Both the position numbers and the translations under genes were made by a program. The notes below the pieces were generated by a model, which saw only the letters and a program-made list of their open reading frames with translations, did not search any database and was not told the DNA's origin. A DNA stretch of 64,000 nucleotides from Succinispira mobilis DSM 6222. GTDB lineage: Bacteria; Bacillota; Negativicutes; Acidaminococcales; Succinispiraceae. Every line of letters starts with the position of its first letter. The stretch's first letter is position 1. The stretch spans positions 1,883,298-1,947,297 of the forward strand of contig NZ_KB913028.1 in assembly GCF_000384135.1 (NCBI RefSeq), in the 5' to 3' direction. Positions 8,426 to 17,016 of the stretch are shown here, piece by piece.

Positions 8426-9952
8426 TTATAGAGGAATGTTACCATGACGTTTTGCTGGACGTACTTCGCGTTTAGATTCTAACATTTTCAACGCGTTAAT
8501 AATAGCTGGACGAGAATCTTTTGGCTCAATAACCATGTCTACAAATCCACGAACTGCAGCTTGGTAAGGAGTTGCAAAGTTTTCTACATACTCAGCAGTT
8601 TTAGCTGCTACATCTGGGTCTTTACGGAAAATAATGTTCGCTGCGCCTGCAGGTCCCATAACCGCAATTTCAGCTGTAGGCCAAGCAATAACTTGGTCTG
8701 CACCCAAATCTTGAGAACACATTGCCAAGTAAGAACCGCCGTAAGCTTTACGTGTAACCAAAGTAATTTTTGGTACAGTTGCTTCAGAATATGCATAAAG
8801 CATTTTCGCACCATGACGGATAATACCACCATATTCTTGACCAACGCCAGGTAAGAAACCAGGAACGTCAACAAGGTTTAAAAGTGGAATATTGAAAGCA
8901 TCACAGAAACGAATGAAGCGAGAAGATTTATCAGATGCATTAATATCTAAGCAACCAGCCATAACTTTTGGTTGATTAGCAATGATACCAACAGTTTGTC
9001 CATCCATACGTGCAAAAGCAGTGATGATGTTTTGTGCAAAGTATTCTTGTGATTCATAGAATTCACCATTATCTACGATGCTACGTATAACATCTTTCAT
9101 GTCATATGCTTGGTTAGAGTTATCAGGTAATAAAGTGTTTAATGCTTCATCAGTACGCATAGCATCATCACCAGTTTCAACAATAGGAGCTGGCTCCATA
9201 TTATTGCTTGGCAAGAAGCTCAACAAGTAACGGATTTGTTTTAAACAATCTTCATCGTTTTCAGTTGCGAAGTGAGCAACACCAGAAGTAGCATTGTGAG
9301 TCATAGCGCCACCAAGTGCTTCTTGAGTTACTTCTTCACCAGTTACAGATTTTACAACTTCTGGACCAGTAATGAACATTTTACTAGTGTTCTTTACCAT
9401 GTAGATGAAGTCAGTTAATGCTGGAGAGTAAACTGCGCCACCTGCTGAAGGACCCATGATTGCAGAAATTTGTGGTACAACACCTGATGCTAAAGTGTTT
9501 TCGAAGAAAATTTTACCATAGCCTGCTAATGCATCAATAGCTTCTTGAATACGTGCTCCACCTGAATCGTTAAGACCGATACATGGTGCGCCCATTTTCA
9601 TAGATAATCTTTGTACTTTAACAATTTTAGCAGCATGCATTTCACCAAGAGAACCACCTTCAACAGTGAAATCTTGTGCAAATACATAAACTAGACGGCC
9701 TTCAACAGTACCGTAACCAGTTGTTACACCTTCGCCAGGAAGTTCTTTCTTTTCCATGCCGAAGTTTGTGCAACGATGTGCCACAAAACGATCCAATTCT
9801 ACAAAGCTACCTGGATCTAATAATACTTCGATTCTTTCACGAGCAGTTAATTTACCACTCTTGTGTTGTTTTTCAACGCGATCAGGACCACCTGCCGCTA
9901 GAATCTTTGCTGCGCGTGTGCGCATTTTCTCAATTTTTGCTTGAGTAGACAA
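8426..9952 (-). CDS. mmdA: Methylmalonyl-CoA decarboxylase alpha subunit (carboxyltransferase)
   Basis: Cytoplasmic carboxyltransferase that moves the carboxyl group of (S)-methylmalonyl-CoA onto biotin, giving propionyl-CoA. 508 aa, with the tandem crotonase-like folds of the acyl-CoA carboxylase beta family. Visible landmarks are KLTARERIE near the N terminus, [23 protein letters not shown] and AYGGSYLAM. The longest frame opens with a TTG that precedes the Shine-Dalgarno. The GGAGG at about 9962 is spaced 9 nt from a second TTG at 9952, giving the family-like N terminus STQAKIEKM, so I place the start there. The same fold occurs in propionyl-CoA carboxylases. The partner subunits B, C and D and the absence of a biotin carboxylase identify a decarboxylase. 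Confidence 0.93.
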   Translation of the reverse strand: MSTQAKIEKMRTRAAKILAAGGPDRVEKQHKSGKLTARERIEVLLDPGSFVELDRFVAHRCTNFGMEKKELPGEGVTTGYGTVEGRLVYVFAQDFTVEGGSLGEMHAAKIVKVQRLSMKMGAPCIGLNDSGGARIQEAIDALAGYGKIFFENTLASGVVPQISAIMGPSAGGAVYSPALTDFIYMVKNTSKMFITGPEVVKSVTGEEVTQEALGGAMTHNATSGVAHFATENDEDCLKQIRYLLSFLPSNNMEPAPIVETGDDAMRTDEALNTLLPDNSNQAYDMKDVIRSIVDNGEFYESQEYFAQNIITAFARMDGQTVGIIANQPKVMAGCLDINASDKSSRFIRFCDAFNIPLLNLVDVPGFLPGVGQEYGGIIRHGAKMLYAYSEATVPKITLVTRKAYGGSYLAMCSQDLGADQVIAWPTAEIAVMGPAGAANIIFRKDPDVAAKTAEYVENFATPYQAAVRGFVDMVIEPKDSRPAIINALKMLESKREVRPAKRHGNIPL

Positions 9953-10026
9953 ATTAGTACACCTCCACAAGTTTTATAACACGACTTATATCTACACCTA
10001 ATGATTTAGGATGTATTCATAATACC

Positions 10027-10062
10027 ATTACAAGAGTGTTGCCCAAGCAGCACTCTTGTAAT
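10027..10062 (-). other. 16-bp hairpin between epimerase and mmdA
   Basis: A near-perfect stem of 16 bp (one G-U pair) with a CCAA loop; the outer arms are ATTACAAGAGTG and CACTCTTGTAAT. There is no T-run on either side. It lies 25 nt past the epimerase stop and 75 nt before the mmdA start. It could be an RNase III site, a stability hairpin or an attenuator. Confidence 0.6.
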
Positions 10063-10087
10063 TTAAGAGTTACAACTTAATTTTAAA

Positions 10088-10495
10088 TTATTTGCGTTCT
10101 GAAAGTTCCATTAGGATACCGCCAGTAGCTTTTGGATGAATGAAAGCGATTGAAGCTGCGCCAGCACCATAACGAGGTTTTTCGTCAATAAGACGAACAC
10201 CTTTTTCTTTAAGTGTTGCTAATGCATTTTCGATATTGTCAACGCGTAATGCAACGTGTTGGATGCCTTCGCCACTTCTTTCGATGTGTTTAGCAATAGG
10301 GCCATCTGGAGAAGTTGATTCTAACAATTCTAATTCGCTATCACCACATGGGAAGAAGCAAACTCTTACTTTTTGTTCTTCAACTACTTCATCACCAGCT
10401 GATTTTAATCCTAGAACTTCTTCATAGAATTTTTTTGCAGCTTCTAAATCTTTTACTGCAATACCAATATGATCTACTCTTGTTACTTTAAACAT
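10088..10495 (-). CDS. mce: Methylmalonyl-CoA epimerase
   Basis: Interconverts the (R)- and (S)-epimers of methylmalonyl-CoA, linking the mutase product to the decarboxylase substrate. 135 aa, one vicinal-oxygen-chelate fold made of two repeats. Candidate metal ligands are His9 (VDHIGIAV), His80 (IQHVALRV) and Glu130 (GILMELSE), as in characterised epimerases. Length is typical. The Shine-Dalgarno GAGGAGG is well placed before the ATG. It sits between meaB and mmdA, in the same order as the reaction sequence. Confidence 0.94.
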   Translation of the reverse strand: MFKVTRVDHIGIAVKDLEAAKKFYEEVLGLKSAGDEVVEEQKVRVCFFPCGDSELELLESTSPDGPIAKHIERSGEGIQHVALRVDNIENALATLKEKGVRLIDEKPRYGAGAASIAFIHPKATGGILMELSERK

Positions 10496-10534
10496 ATTCT
10501 TTACCTCCTCTTATTTTCCAGGTGAATTTATATT

Positions 10535-11479
10535 TTATTTTAATACCTTGGAAACAATCTCATCAACTACCGCATAAGGGTTAGTTTCACGTTCTTGTAG
10601 CTGTTTTACAGTGTTATCAAACCCTGAAGTATTGATAACCTCTTTAGCTATGTAACGATTGATTTGTTCATTAATCATGGCAGAGATTTCTGTTTTGATT
10701 CGCTCTGCTCTTCTTACTGCTAATTCTTTACTTTCACGCATATACACAGCGTGTTCTTCTATAGAATCGACTACTTGAACTACGCCTTGGTTGTCGCTTG
10801 CTATTGTACGATTAATCGGCGGTTTCCAAGCTACACTTTTCGGATTTAATTCAAGCATCATTTGAATTTCAATGTTTAATCTATCAACACCCTCACGATC
10901 GGCTTTGTTGATAGTAAATAAATCGCCAATTTCTAAAATACCAGCTTTGATGGCTTGGATGTCATCTCCCATGCCTGGTATTAATACAACCATTGTAGTA
11001 TCAGCAGTTTTTACAATATCTACTTCTGACTGACCTACACCAACTGTTTCGACAATAACGATATCAATGCCAAAAGCATCCATTAATTTTACAACTTCAG
11101 CAGTTTTTTGCGATAAGCCGCCCAAACTACCACGAGTTGCCATACTTCTTATAAATACACCCTCATCGCTAGAGAGCTCTAACATTCTAATTCGGTCACC
11201 GAGTATTGCGCCGCCAGAGTATGGACTAGTCGGGTCAATAGCTACGATACCAACAGTTTTCCCGCGTTTACGATATTCTTTGGCAATTTTATCTGTAAGT
11301 GTGCTTTTCCCTGCTCCTGGTGGGCCTGTAATACCTAATACATAAGCATTGCCAGTATGCGGATACAACTTACACATTATTTCTACTGCATCTTCTTGTT
11401 CATTTTCCACAGCTGTGATTGCTTTGGATAAAGCCAATCTGGATTTATTCAATACGCCTGCTACGATATCTAACTTCAA
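10535..11479 (-). CDS. meaB: MeaB-type G-protein chaperone of methylmalonyl-CoA mutase
   Basis: GTPase that gates adenosylcobalamin loading and protects or reactivates the mutase. 314 aa, with P-loop GPPGAGKST (52-60), a following TVGIVAIDPTSP stretch, VETVGVGQSE (switch region) and NKADREG (guanine recognition). It belongs to the G3E-related ArgK/MeaB family. The start is a TTG at 11479 preceded by AAGGTGG, 8 nt away. It is separated from the mutase small subunit by 191 bp containing a 17-bp hairpin. Physical linkage to the mutase is typical. Confidence 0.95.
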   Translation of the reverse strand: MKLDIVAGVLNKSRLALSKAITAVENEQEDAVEIMCKLYPHTGNAYVLGITGPPGAGKSTLTDKIAKEYRKRGKTVGIVAIDPTSPYSGGAILGDRIRMLELSSDEGVFIRSMATRGSLGGLSQKTAEVVKLMDAFGIDIVIVETVGVGQSEVDIVKTADTTMVVLIPGMGDDIQAIKAGILEIGDLFTINKADREGVDRLNIEIQMMLELNPKSVAWKPPINRTIASDNQGVVQVVDSIEEHAVYMRESKELAVRRAERIKTEISAMINEQINRYIAKEVINTSGFDNTVKQLQERETNPYAVVDEIVSKVLK

Positions 11480-11513
11480 TCAATACACCACCTTATTTTG
11501 GGTATATACTTAT

Positions 11514-11552
11514 GGATAATAGTTGACAACATTAAGTTGTCAACTATTATCC
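11514..11552 (-). other. 17-bp perfect hairpin before meaB
   Basis: GGATAATAGTTGACAAC, a 5-nt ATTAA loop and the exact complement form a 17-bp stem, 35 nt upstream of the meaB start. No T-run follows on either strand. A second smaller hairpin (AGGGCA...TGCCCT, about 11632-11650) lies nearer the mutase stop. Both are within the presumed operon, so a role in transcript processing or in lowering downstream expression is likely but unproven. Confidence 0.6.
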
Positions 11553-11670
11553 TGTTAATTAAACCTAGGTAGTGACATATGTTAACATAAAGTATTAACC
11601 TTTCCTAACAACTCACCGCGAGTGCAGGGTTAGGGCATATGTCTTGCCCTATATTTTTTTATAGTCAATA

Positions 11671-12060
11671 TTAAGCGTTAGCTTTAATAAATTCTACGAT
11701 ACTTGTAGTTGGAGTTCCTGGTGTAAATACTTCAGATACACCTGCAGCTTTTAAGCCAGCGATATCGCCGTCTGGAATAACGCCACCACCGATTACCAAT
11801 ACGTTGCTCATGCCTTTATCTTTCAAAAGAGCTACAACTTTTGGGAAAAGGGTGTTGTGTGCACCAGATAACAAGCTCAATGCAACAACATTTACGTCTT
11901 CTTGTAATGCTGCTTCAGCGATTTGTTCTGGAGTCAAGCGAATTCCTGTATAAATTACTTCGAAACCTGCATCGCGCAATGCACGTGCTACAACTTTCGC
12001 ACCACGATCATGACCATCAAGACCTGGTTTTGCTACTAATACTCTAATACGTTTTTCCAT
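11671..12060 (-). CDS. Methylmalonyl-CoA mutase, small B12-binding subunit
   Basis: Cobalamin-binding Rossmann-like subunit of the two-chain mutase, about the size of the C-terminal domain of one-chain mutases. 129 aa. The B12 signature DxHxxG is present at residues 15-20 (DGHDRG); His17 should be the lower axial ligand of cobalt. SLLSGAH and GGGVIPDGD supply the rest of the nucleotide-tail pocket. Shine-Dalgarno GGGAGGAG precedes ATG. It follows the large subunit by only 23 bp, so the pair is probably cotranslated. Split mutases of this kind are usual in archaea and several Firmicutes. Confidence 0.95.
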   Translation of the reverse strand: MEKRIRVLVAKPGLDGHDRGAKVVARALRDAGFEVIYTGIRLTPEQIAEAALQEDVNVVALSLLSGAHNTLFPKVVALLKDKGMSNVLVIGGGVIPDGDIAGLKAAGVSEVFTPGTPTTSIVEFIKANA

Positions 12061-12083
12061 TTTTGCTCCTCCCTACTTCTATC

Positions 12084-13721
12084 CTATAGATTAGTGCTTG
12101 CTTTGTATTCGCCGAATACTTTACGCATAACACCACAAATTTCACCTTCAGTAGCATAAGTTTTAACTGCTGCTAAAATTAAAGGCATTAAGTTAACGCT
12201 TTCATCTTTACAACCAGCTTCAAGATCTGCTAATGCTGCTGCAACTGCTGCGTTATCACGTTTAGCTTTTAATGCAGCAATTTTTTGTTTTTGTAGTTCA
12301 CCTACAGATGCATCTACGCGAAGAAGGTTCTTTGGTGCTTCCTCTTCGATTTGGAATTTATTTACACCAACGATAATACGGTCGCCTTTTTCAACGTCCA
12401 TTTGCCATTTGTAAGCACTATCTTGGATTTCTTTTTGGATATAGCCTTTTTCGATTGCTACTGGTGAACCACCAATTTCATCGATTTTAGCGATGTATTC
12501 CCATGCTTCAGCTTCAATTTTGTTAGTCAAAGCTTCTACATAGTAAGAGCCGCCCAATGGATCAACTGTATCAGCTAAGCCACTTTCGTAAGCAACGATT
12601 TGTTGTGTACGAAGAGCAACACGTACTGAATCTTCAGTAGGAAGCGCAAGAGCTTCATCTTTAGAGTTAGTATGTAGTGATTGAGTACCACCCATAACAG
12701 CTGCTGCAGTTTGAAGAGCAACACGTACAATGTTGTTTTCTGGTTGTTGTGCAGTAAGCATTGAACCAGCTGTTTGTGTATGTACACGTAACATCATTGA
12801 TTTGTCTTTTTTCGCTTTGAAACGCTCTTTCATTACTTTAGCCCAGATACGGCGAGAAGCACGGAATTTAGCAACTTCTTCTAGTACGTTGTTATGTGCA
12901 TTCCAGAAGAATGACAAACGACCAGCAAAAGCATCAACATCCATACCAGCTTTAATTGCAGCTTCGCAGTATGCAATACCGTTAGCAATTGTGAATGCGA
13001 TTTCTTGAGATGCTGTAGAACCAGCTTCACGGATGTGGTAACCAGAAATTGAAATTGTATTCCATTGTGGTACATTTTTAGAACAATATTCAAAAATGTT
13101 TGTAATCAAACGCATAGATGGAGCTGGTGGGAATATATAAGTACCACGAGCTGCATATTCTTTAAGAATATCATTTTGGATTGTACCAGTTAATTTTTCA
13201 GCAGAAACACCTTGTTTTTCAGCAACTGCAATGTACATAGAAAGTAGTACAGATGCTGGTGCATTGATAGTCATAGAAGTAGAAACTTTATCTAATGGAA
13301 TGCTGTCGAACAGAATTTCCATGTCTGCTAAAGAGTCAATAGCAACCCCTACTTTACCAACTTCACCTTCAGCTATTGAATCGTCAGAGTCATAACCGAT
13401 TTGAGTTGGAAGGTCAAATGCTACAGAAAGACCAGTACTACCAGATTCTAGTAGGTAACGGTAACGTTTGTTAGATTCTTCTGCAGTTGAGAAACCAGCA
13501 TACATACGCATAGTCCAGAAACGACCACGGTACATAGTAGGTTGAACACCACGAGTAAATGGGTATTGACCTGGGATACCTACTTCGCTTTCGTAATCAA
13601 ACACATTGATATCAAGCGGAGTGTAAAGTCTGTTTGGCTCAAGGTTTTTTCTTTCTGGGAATTTAGCAAGCGATTTTTCCACTTTTGCAGTGTAAGCTTG
13701 CAAGTTAGTTTTTAATGCCAT
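12084..13721 (-). CDS. Methylmalonyl-CoA mutase, large catalytic subunit
   Basis: AdoCbl-dependent TIM-barrel subunit converting succinyl-CoA to (R)-methylmalonyl-CoA. 545 aa from the ATG at 13721, which follows GAGGAGG by 9 nt; a longer frame from 13751 has no ribosome-binding site. Substrate determinants match methylmalonyl- rather than isobutyryl-CoA mutase: Tyr64 in PTMYRGR and Arg192 in [10 protein letters not shown], where isobutyryl-CoA mutases have Phe and Gln. His229 in SGYHIREAG corresponds to the active-site His244 of the Propionibacterium enzyme. It lacks the B12-binding domain, supplied by the next gene. Confidence 0.95.
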   Translation of the reverse strand: MALKTNLQAYTAKVEKSLAKFPERKNLEPNRLYTPLDINVFDYESEVGIPGQYPFTRGVQPTMYRGRFWTMRMYAGFSTAEESNKRYRYLLESGSTGLSVAFDLPTQIGYDSDDSIAEGEVGKVGVAIDSLADMEILFDSIPLDKVSTSMTINAPASVLLSMYIAVAEKQGVSAEKLTGTIQNDILKEYAARGTYIFPPAPSMRLITNIFEYCSKNVPQWNTISISGYHIREAGSTASQEIAFTIANGIAYCEAAIKAGMDVDAFAGRLSFFWNAHNNVLEEVAKFRASRRIWAKVMKERFKAKKDKSMMLRVHTQTAGSMLTAQQPENNIVRVALQTAAAVMGGTQSLHTNSKDEALALPTEDSVRVALRTQQIVAYESGLADTVDPLGGSYYVEALTNKIEAEAWEYIAKIDEIGGSPVAIEKGYIQKEIQDSAYKWQMDVEKGDRIIVGVNKFQIEEEAPKNLLRVDASVGELQKQKIAALKAKRDNAAVAAALADLEAGCKDESVNLMPLILAAVKTYATEGEICGVMRKVFGEYKASTNL

Positions 13722-13868
13722 TCTTAAAATCCTCCTCTGTTTGGTTAACACATATTTTTTTCATGTAATTGCTAATGCAAAAACACGTGGGTTGCCTCAT
13801 CAAATAACGATGAGATTTATAAGCAAAGCCATAAAAGGCTTTAGCAGCATTGTTGGGTTGTGGGCAAA

Positions 13869-15377
13869 CTATTTTATTTTCATGCTACCAGTTTTGTTGA
13901 AGCGAATATGGAAAGACAACGCTTCTTCAAGAATATGTGGTGTATGTGCATGTTTAGTAGCCACAATTGCTCTTTCAAGATAATCTCTCAACATTGGTTG
14001 ATAATCTGGATGAGCTACTTTCTCAATGATTTCTTTAGCGCGATCTACTGGGCATTTGCCACGAAGATCAGCTACACCACGTTCAGAAACAATGATGTCT
14101 ACGTCATGCTCAGTATGATCATGATGTGCAACCATTGGTACTACTGAAGAAATATCGCCATTTTTAGCAACTGAATTTGTAAAGAATACTGTTAAGTAAC
14201 CATTACGTGCATAGTCGCCTGAACCACCGATACCATTCATCATTTTAGTTCCAGTAATATGTGTAGAATTTACGTTACCATAAATATCTACTTCAATTGC
14301 TGTGTTCATAGCGATTACGCCAATCCGACGAGCAACTTCTGGGCTATTAGCAACTTCTTGTGGACGTAGGATAATATATTTTTTATATTTTTCTACGTTT
14401 GCATAGAATTTTTCTAAAGCTTCTGGTGATGGAGATAAAGCTGTACCTGAGCAAACTGTTAATTTGCCAGCATCAATTAAATCAAACATCCCATCTTGTA
14501 CTACTTCTGTGTAAACTGTCAAATCTTTAAAGTCAGAGTTTACAAGACCGTTAATAACTGCGTTAGCAACAGAACCTACGCCAGATTGTAATGGCAACAA
14601 GTTCGCTGGTAAATGACCAGCAGCAACTTCAGCTTTAAAGAATTCAACTAAATTTCTACCCATAGCTTTTGAATCTTCATCAATCGGACCTAATGGACGT
14701 ACTTTGTCAGTAATATCGCAAGGTACAATAGCTACAATTTTAGCTGGGTCACATTTAATATATGTTGTTCCAATAATATCTCCAGGAGCCACTACTGGAA
14801 TTTCTTTACGATTAGGTGGATCCATTGGTACATAAGAATCATGCATGCCTTCTAAAGCCAATGGTTGAGTTACATTCACTTCTACAATAATTTGTTTTGC
14901 AGTTTGTGCATATGAAGATGAGTTCCCCATTGAAGTTGTAGGTACAATATAACCGTCTTCAGTAATTGCGCAAGCTTCAATAATAGCTACATCTACGCCA
15001 CCACCAAAGAACCCATAACGAGACATTTGTGCTACATGGCTAAGATGTAAGTCAGTGTATTTAACTTTACCAGAATTAATAGATTTACGAAGAGTATCAT
15101 TAGTTTGGTAAGGTAAACGTTTGTCAATAGCATTCGCTTCAGTTAACGCACCATCTAGTTCTGGACCTACAGAAGCCCCAGTCCAAAGGTTAATTTTCAT
15201 TGGATTTTTCTTTGCCTTTTCAGCTAAAGCCAATGGCACCGCTTTAGGATAACCTGATGGAGTAAAACCACTAGTAGCTACATTCATACCGTCTTTAATA
15301 AATTCAGCAGCTTGTTCAGCTGACATGATTTTATCATGCAATTTGGCACAACGTACGCGATCACGAATTTCAATCAT
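13869..15377 (-). CDS. Succinyl-CoA:acetate/propionate CoA-transferase
   Basis: Transfers CoA between succinate and acetyl- or propionyl-CoA, so that propionyl-CoA made by the decarboxylase can activate the next succinate without ATP cost. 502 aa, acetyl-CoA hydrolase/transferase family (Cat1, ScpC, AarC). Landmarks are TGASVGPELDG, the TEVVQDG segment whose Glu is the likely catalytic acyl-carrying residue, and GGSGDYARNG towards the C terminus. GGAGG lies 9 nt before the ATG. It is the first gene of the succinate module. The exact acyl donor cannot be read from sequence. A 147-bp gap with two small hairpins separates it from the mutase. Confidence 0.9.
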   Translation of the reverse strand: MIEIRDRVRCAKLHDKIMSAEQAAEFIKDGMNVATSGFTPSGYPKAVPLALAEKAKKNPMKINLWTGASVGPELDGALTEANAIDKRLPYQTNDTLRKSINSGKVKYTDLHLSHVAQMSRYGFFGGGVDVAIIEACAITEDGYIVPTTSMGNSSSYAQTAKQIIVEVNVTQPLALEGMHDSYVPMDPPNRKEIPVVAPGDIIGTTYIKCDPAKIVAIVPCDITDKVRPLGPIDEDSKAMGRNLVEFFKAEVAAGHLPANLLPLQSGVGSVANAVINGLVNSDFKDLTVYTEVVQDGMFDLIDAGKLTVCSGTALSPSPEALEKFYANVEKYKKYIILRPQEVANSPEVARRIGVIAMNTAIEVDIYGNVNSTHITGTKMMNGIGGSGDYARNGYLTVFFTNSVAKNGDISSVVPMVAHHDHTEHDVDIIVSERGVADLRGKCPVDRAKEIIEKVAHPDYQPMLRDYLERAIVATKHAHTPHILEEALSFHIRFNKTGSMKIK

Positions 15378-15422
15378 TAATTTTCTCCTCCTTGAAACTA
15401 TTTATGATTTTTCATTATGCTA

Positions 15423-15437
15423 TAGTGTATAACACTA
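15423..15437 (-). promoter_or_regulatory. 15-bp palindrome upstream of the CoA-transferase
   Basis: TAGTGT-ATA-ACACTA is a perfect dyad 46-60 nt upstream of the start of the first succinate gene. That is the same distance at which the DASS genes carry their GCAC...GTGC dyads, though the sequences differ. It could be an operator or a hairpin in the leader. Confidence 0.4.
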
Positions 15438-15480
15438 AGGGCAACTAATTAAGTCTACTCAAGAGTTTCTCAACTGTTTA

Positions 15481-15720
15481 GTAGCAATAAAAAATAGACA
15501 CCATTAAACATCTCTTGCCGCCTTAGGCGAAAACTACCTGCTTAAAGTGTCAGTCTACCAGTAACTTAGCCCTTTTGATCAAACTAAGCTGTTGCAAACC
15601 ACTAATCTATCTCGAATCTATACTTTCGTCAAGGCGCTTTCACCTATCAGTCTATACGTTCTTAAATATCTAGCCTCTACCATATCTATATTAAGATTTT
15701 TAGTTAATTTGATTTTCCCT
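15481..15720 (-). promoter_or_regulatory. Candidate structured 5' leader of the succinate module
   Basis: The 634 bp between the CoA-transferase and the pseudouridine synthase hold no convincing gene. On the minus strand, about 15720 to 15490, several stems are possible: ATAGATA with TGTCTAT closing the region, AGGTG/CGCCT with an AAAG loop, CTTAG/CTAAG, and CGCC-TAA-GGCG. The closing 3' strand runs straight into TTTTTTATT at 15500-15492, as a terminator would. This looks like a riboswitch- or attenuator-type leader, but I could not match it to a known class (T-box, lysine, glycine and cobalamin cores are absent). Unverified by folding. Confidence 0.4.
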
Positions 15721-15923
15721 CAAGTTATATATTCTACACCCTTCCGGAAATTCCTGCTTACTTTGTAAAAAATTTACATTTTTTTCGCGTAAATTTGTCA
15801 CCTAACTGTCTAAAAGTTTTCCTAAAGTCATTCTTTTAGAACTTTATCAATAACTGGAATTTTTAATTTCAAACGTCTATAAATACTCTTATAATATACC
15901 ACCTTCAGAAAAAAAAATCAAAT

Positions 15924-15944
15924 GAAAAATGGCATAAATTGCCA
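15924..15944 (-). terminator. Terminator after the RluD-like gene
   Basis: TGGCA-ATTTA-TGCCA followed by TTTTTC and a further long T-rich run on the minus strand, about 70 nt past the stop of the pseudouridine synthase. Confidence 0.6.
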
Positions 15945-16011
15945 CTAAAATAAGTTTTAGTTCAATTCACACTCATTAATTGTTCTTTAAGAGCTATAGT
16001 TGTTTTTTTTG

Positions 16012-16905
16012 TCACTTTTGCTTGCTTATAAAAAGCAACATGTCCTTCGGGAAAGGAGTTTTTATTTTTTTCATTTCTCCTGTCTTGTGTTCAATAAATT
16101 TTATTTGTTCAGCATGCAAAGCTTGACCTATAAAAGCAGGATTTTTCGTTCCGTATAGCAGATCTCCCAAAATCGGTAACCCTATATGCGTTAGATGTAC
16201 CCGTATCTGATGGGTTCTTCCTGTTAACAACTCTAGTTCCAAAAGCTTATAATTATCGGTTAATTTTTCTCGCACCTGATACCTTGTTACCGCATTTTTC
16301 CCACCTTCACTGACAATTCGTCTATTCGGACTCTTAGGGTCTTTGGCTATTTTGGCCACAATCTCCCCCTGGTCAGACAGAAGATCTCCTTGTACTATAG
16401 CCACATAAGTACGTTTAACAGCACCTTCTTGTAACTGTAATTCATATAATTTTTTAGCCTGCACATTTTTAGCAATCATAACACAGCCAGTAGTGTCTCG
16501 GTCTAGGCGATGTATCGCATGCAATTGCACTTCGGGCTGTTTTTGATATTTATTTGCTAAAAAATTTAGCAGAGTTCCATGCGTCGTTCTCCCCGCAGGA
16601 TGGACCAGGATACCAGCTGGTTTGTTAACAATTAACAAGTTTGAGTCTTCATATAATACTTCTATCTCAAGTTCACTATCTTGTGCTAATAAATTATTTT
16701 TTTCTCGCAACACAATAACCTTAAGACTATCGCCCGCGCGAACTTTTCTTTCAACATTTGTAACTTTGCCGTTTATCAATAAGCCACGCGCCCTTGTAAG
16801 TTTTTGAAAATTTCGGGCTGAGATCTTCAAAACACTACGCACATACTCTTTTACCGTCAAACCATTAAACTGGGCTTCAATAAAATACTCTTCAAATTCA
16901 CGCAT
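16012..16905 (-). CDS. RluA/RluD-family RNA pseudouridine synthase
   Basis: Isomerises specific uridines of rRNA or tRNA to pseudouridine. 297 aa: an S4-like RNA-binding segment at about residues 15-68, then the catalytic domain with HRLDRDTTG at 132-140 (Asp135 is the expected catalytic residue), NKPAGILVHP and the RTHQIRVH motif. Size and layout match RluD/YlyB-type proteins; the target site cannot be told from sequence. Single gene with its own candidate promoter (-10 TATAAT at 16943-16938) and terminator. GGAG precedes the ATG. Confidence 0.93.
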   Translation of the reverse strand: MREFEEYFIEAQFNGLTVKEYVRSVLKISARNFQKLTRARGLLINGKVTNVERKVRAGDSLKVIVLREKNNLLAQDSELEIEVLYEDSNLLIVNKPAGILVHPAGRTTHGTLLNFLANKYQKQPEVQLHAIHRLDRDTTGCVMIAKNVQAKKLYELQLQEGAVKRTYVAIVQGDLLSDQGEIVAKIAKDPKSPNRRIVSEGGKNAVTRYQVREKLTDNYKLLELELLTGRTHQIRVHLTHIGLPILGDLLYGTKNPAFIGQALHAEQIKFIEHKTGEMKKIKTPFPKDMLLFISKQK

Positions 16906-16937
16906 TTAAGCACACTCCATTTTTTATTTCCAAAACT

Positions 16938-16966
16938 ATTATACTCTAGCAGGATATTTTAGCAAA
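16938..16966 (-). promoter_or_regulatory. Candidate promoter of the RluD-like gene
   Basis: A consensus TATAAT (16943-16938) with TTTGCT 17 nt upstream as a poor -35, 33 nt before the start codon on the minus strand. Confidence 0.5.
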
Positions 16967-17016
16967 TATGTCGAATATTAATAATTTATATCAAGAAGTG
17001 AAAAGGCGGTAAAAGA

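Noticed and set aside
8426-9952. Propionyl-CoA carboxylase beta subunit
   Set aside because: The alpha subunit shares this fold, but the linked Na+-pump beta, delta and biotin carrier genes and the absence of a biotin carboxylase indicate a decarboxylase.
6335-9952. Oxaloacetate or glutaconyl-CoA decarboxylase
   Set aside because: The subunits are homologous, but the alpha subunit is of the acyl-CoA carboxyltransferase type, not the OadA type, and the mutase and epimerase lie in the same cluster. Glutaconyl-CoA genes (gctAB, hgdABC) are absent.
15481-15720. Lysine, glycine, cobalamin or T-box riboswitch upstream of the CoA-transferase
   Set aside because: Fragments such as AGAGGC, GCCTAAGGCGGCAA and GGTGAAAGCGCC recall these classes, but no full conserved core is present in the right order. 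Left as an unassigned leader.
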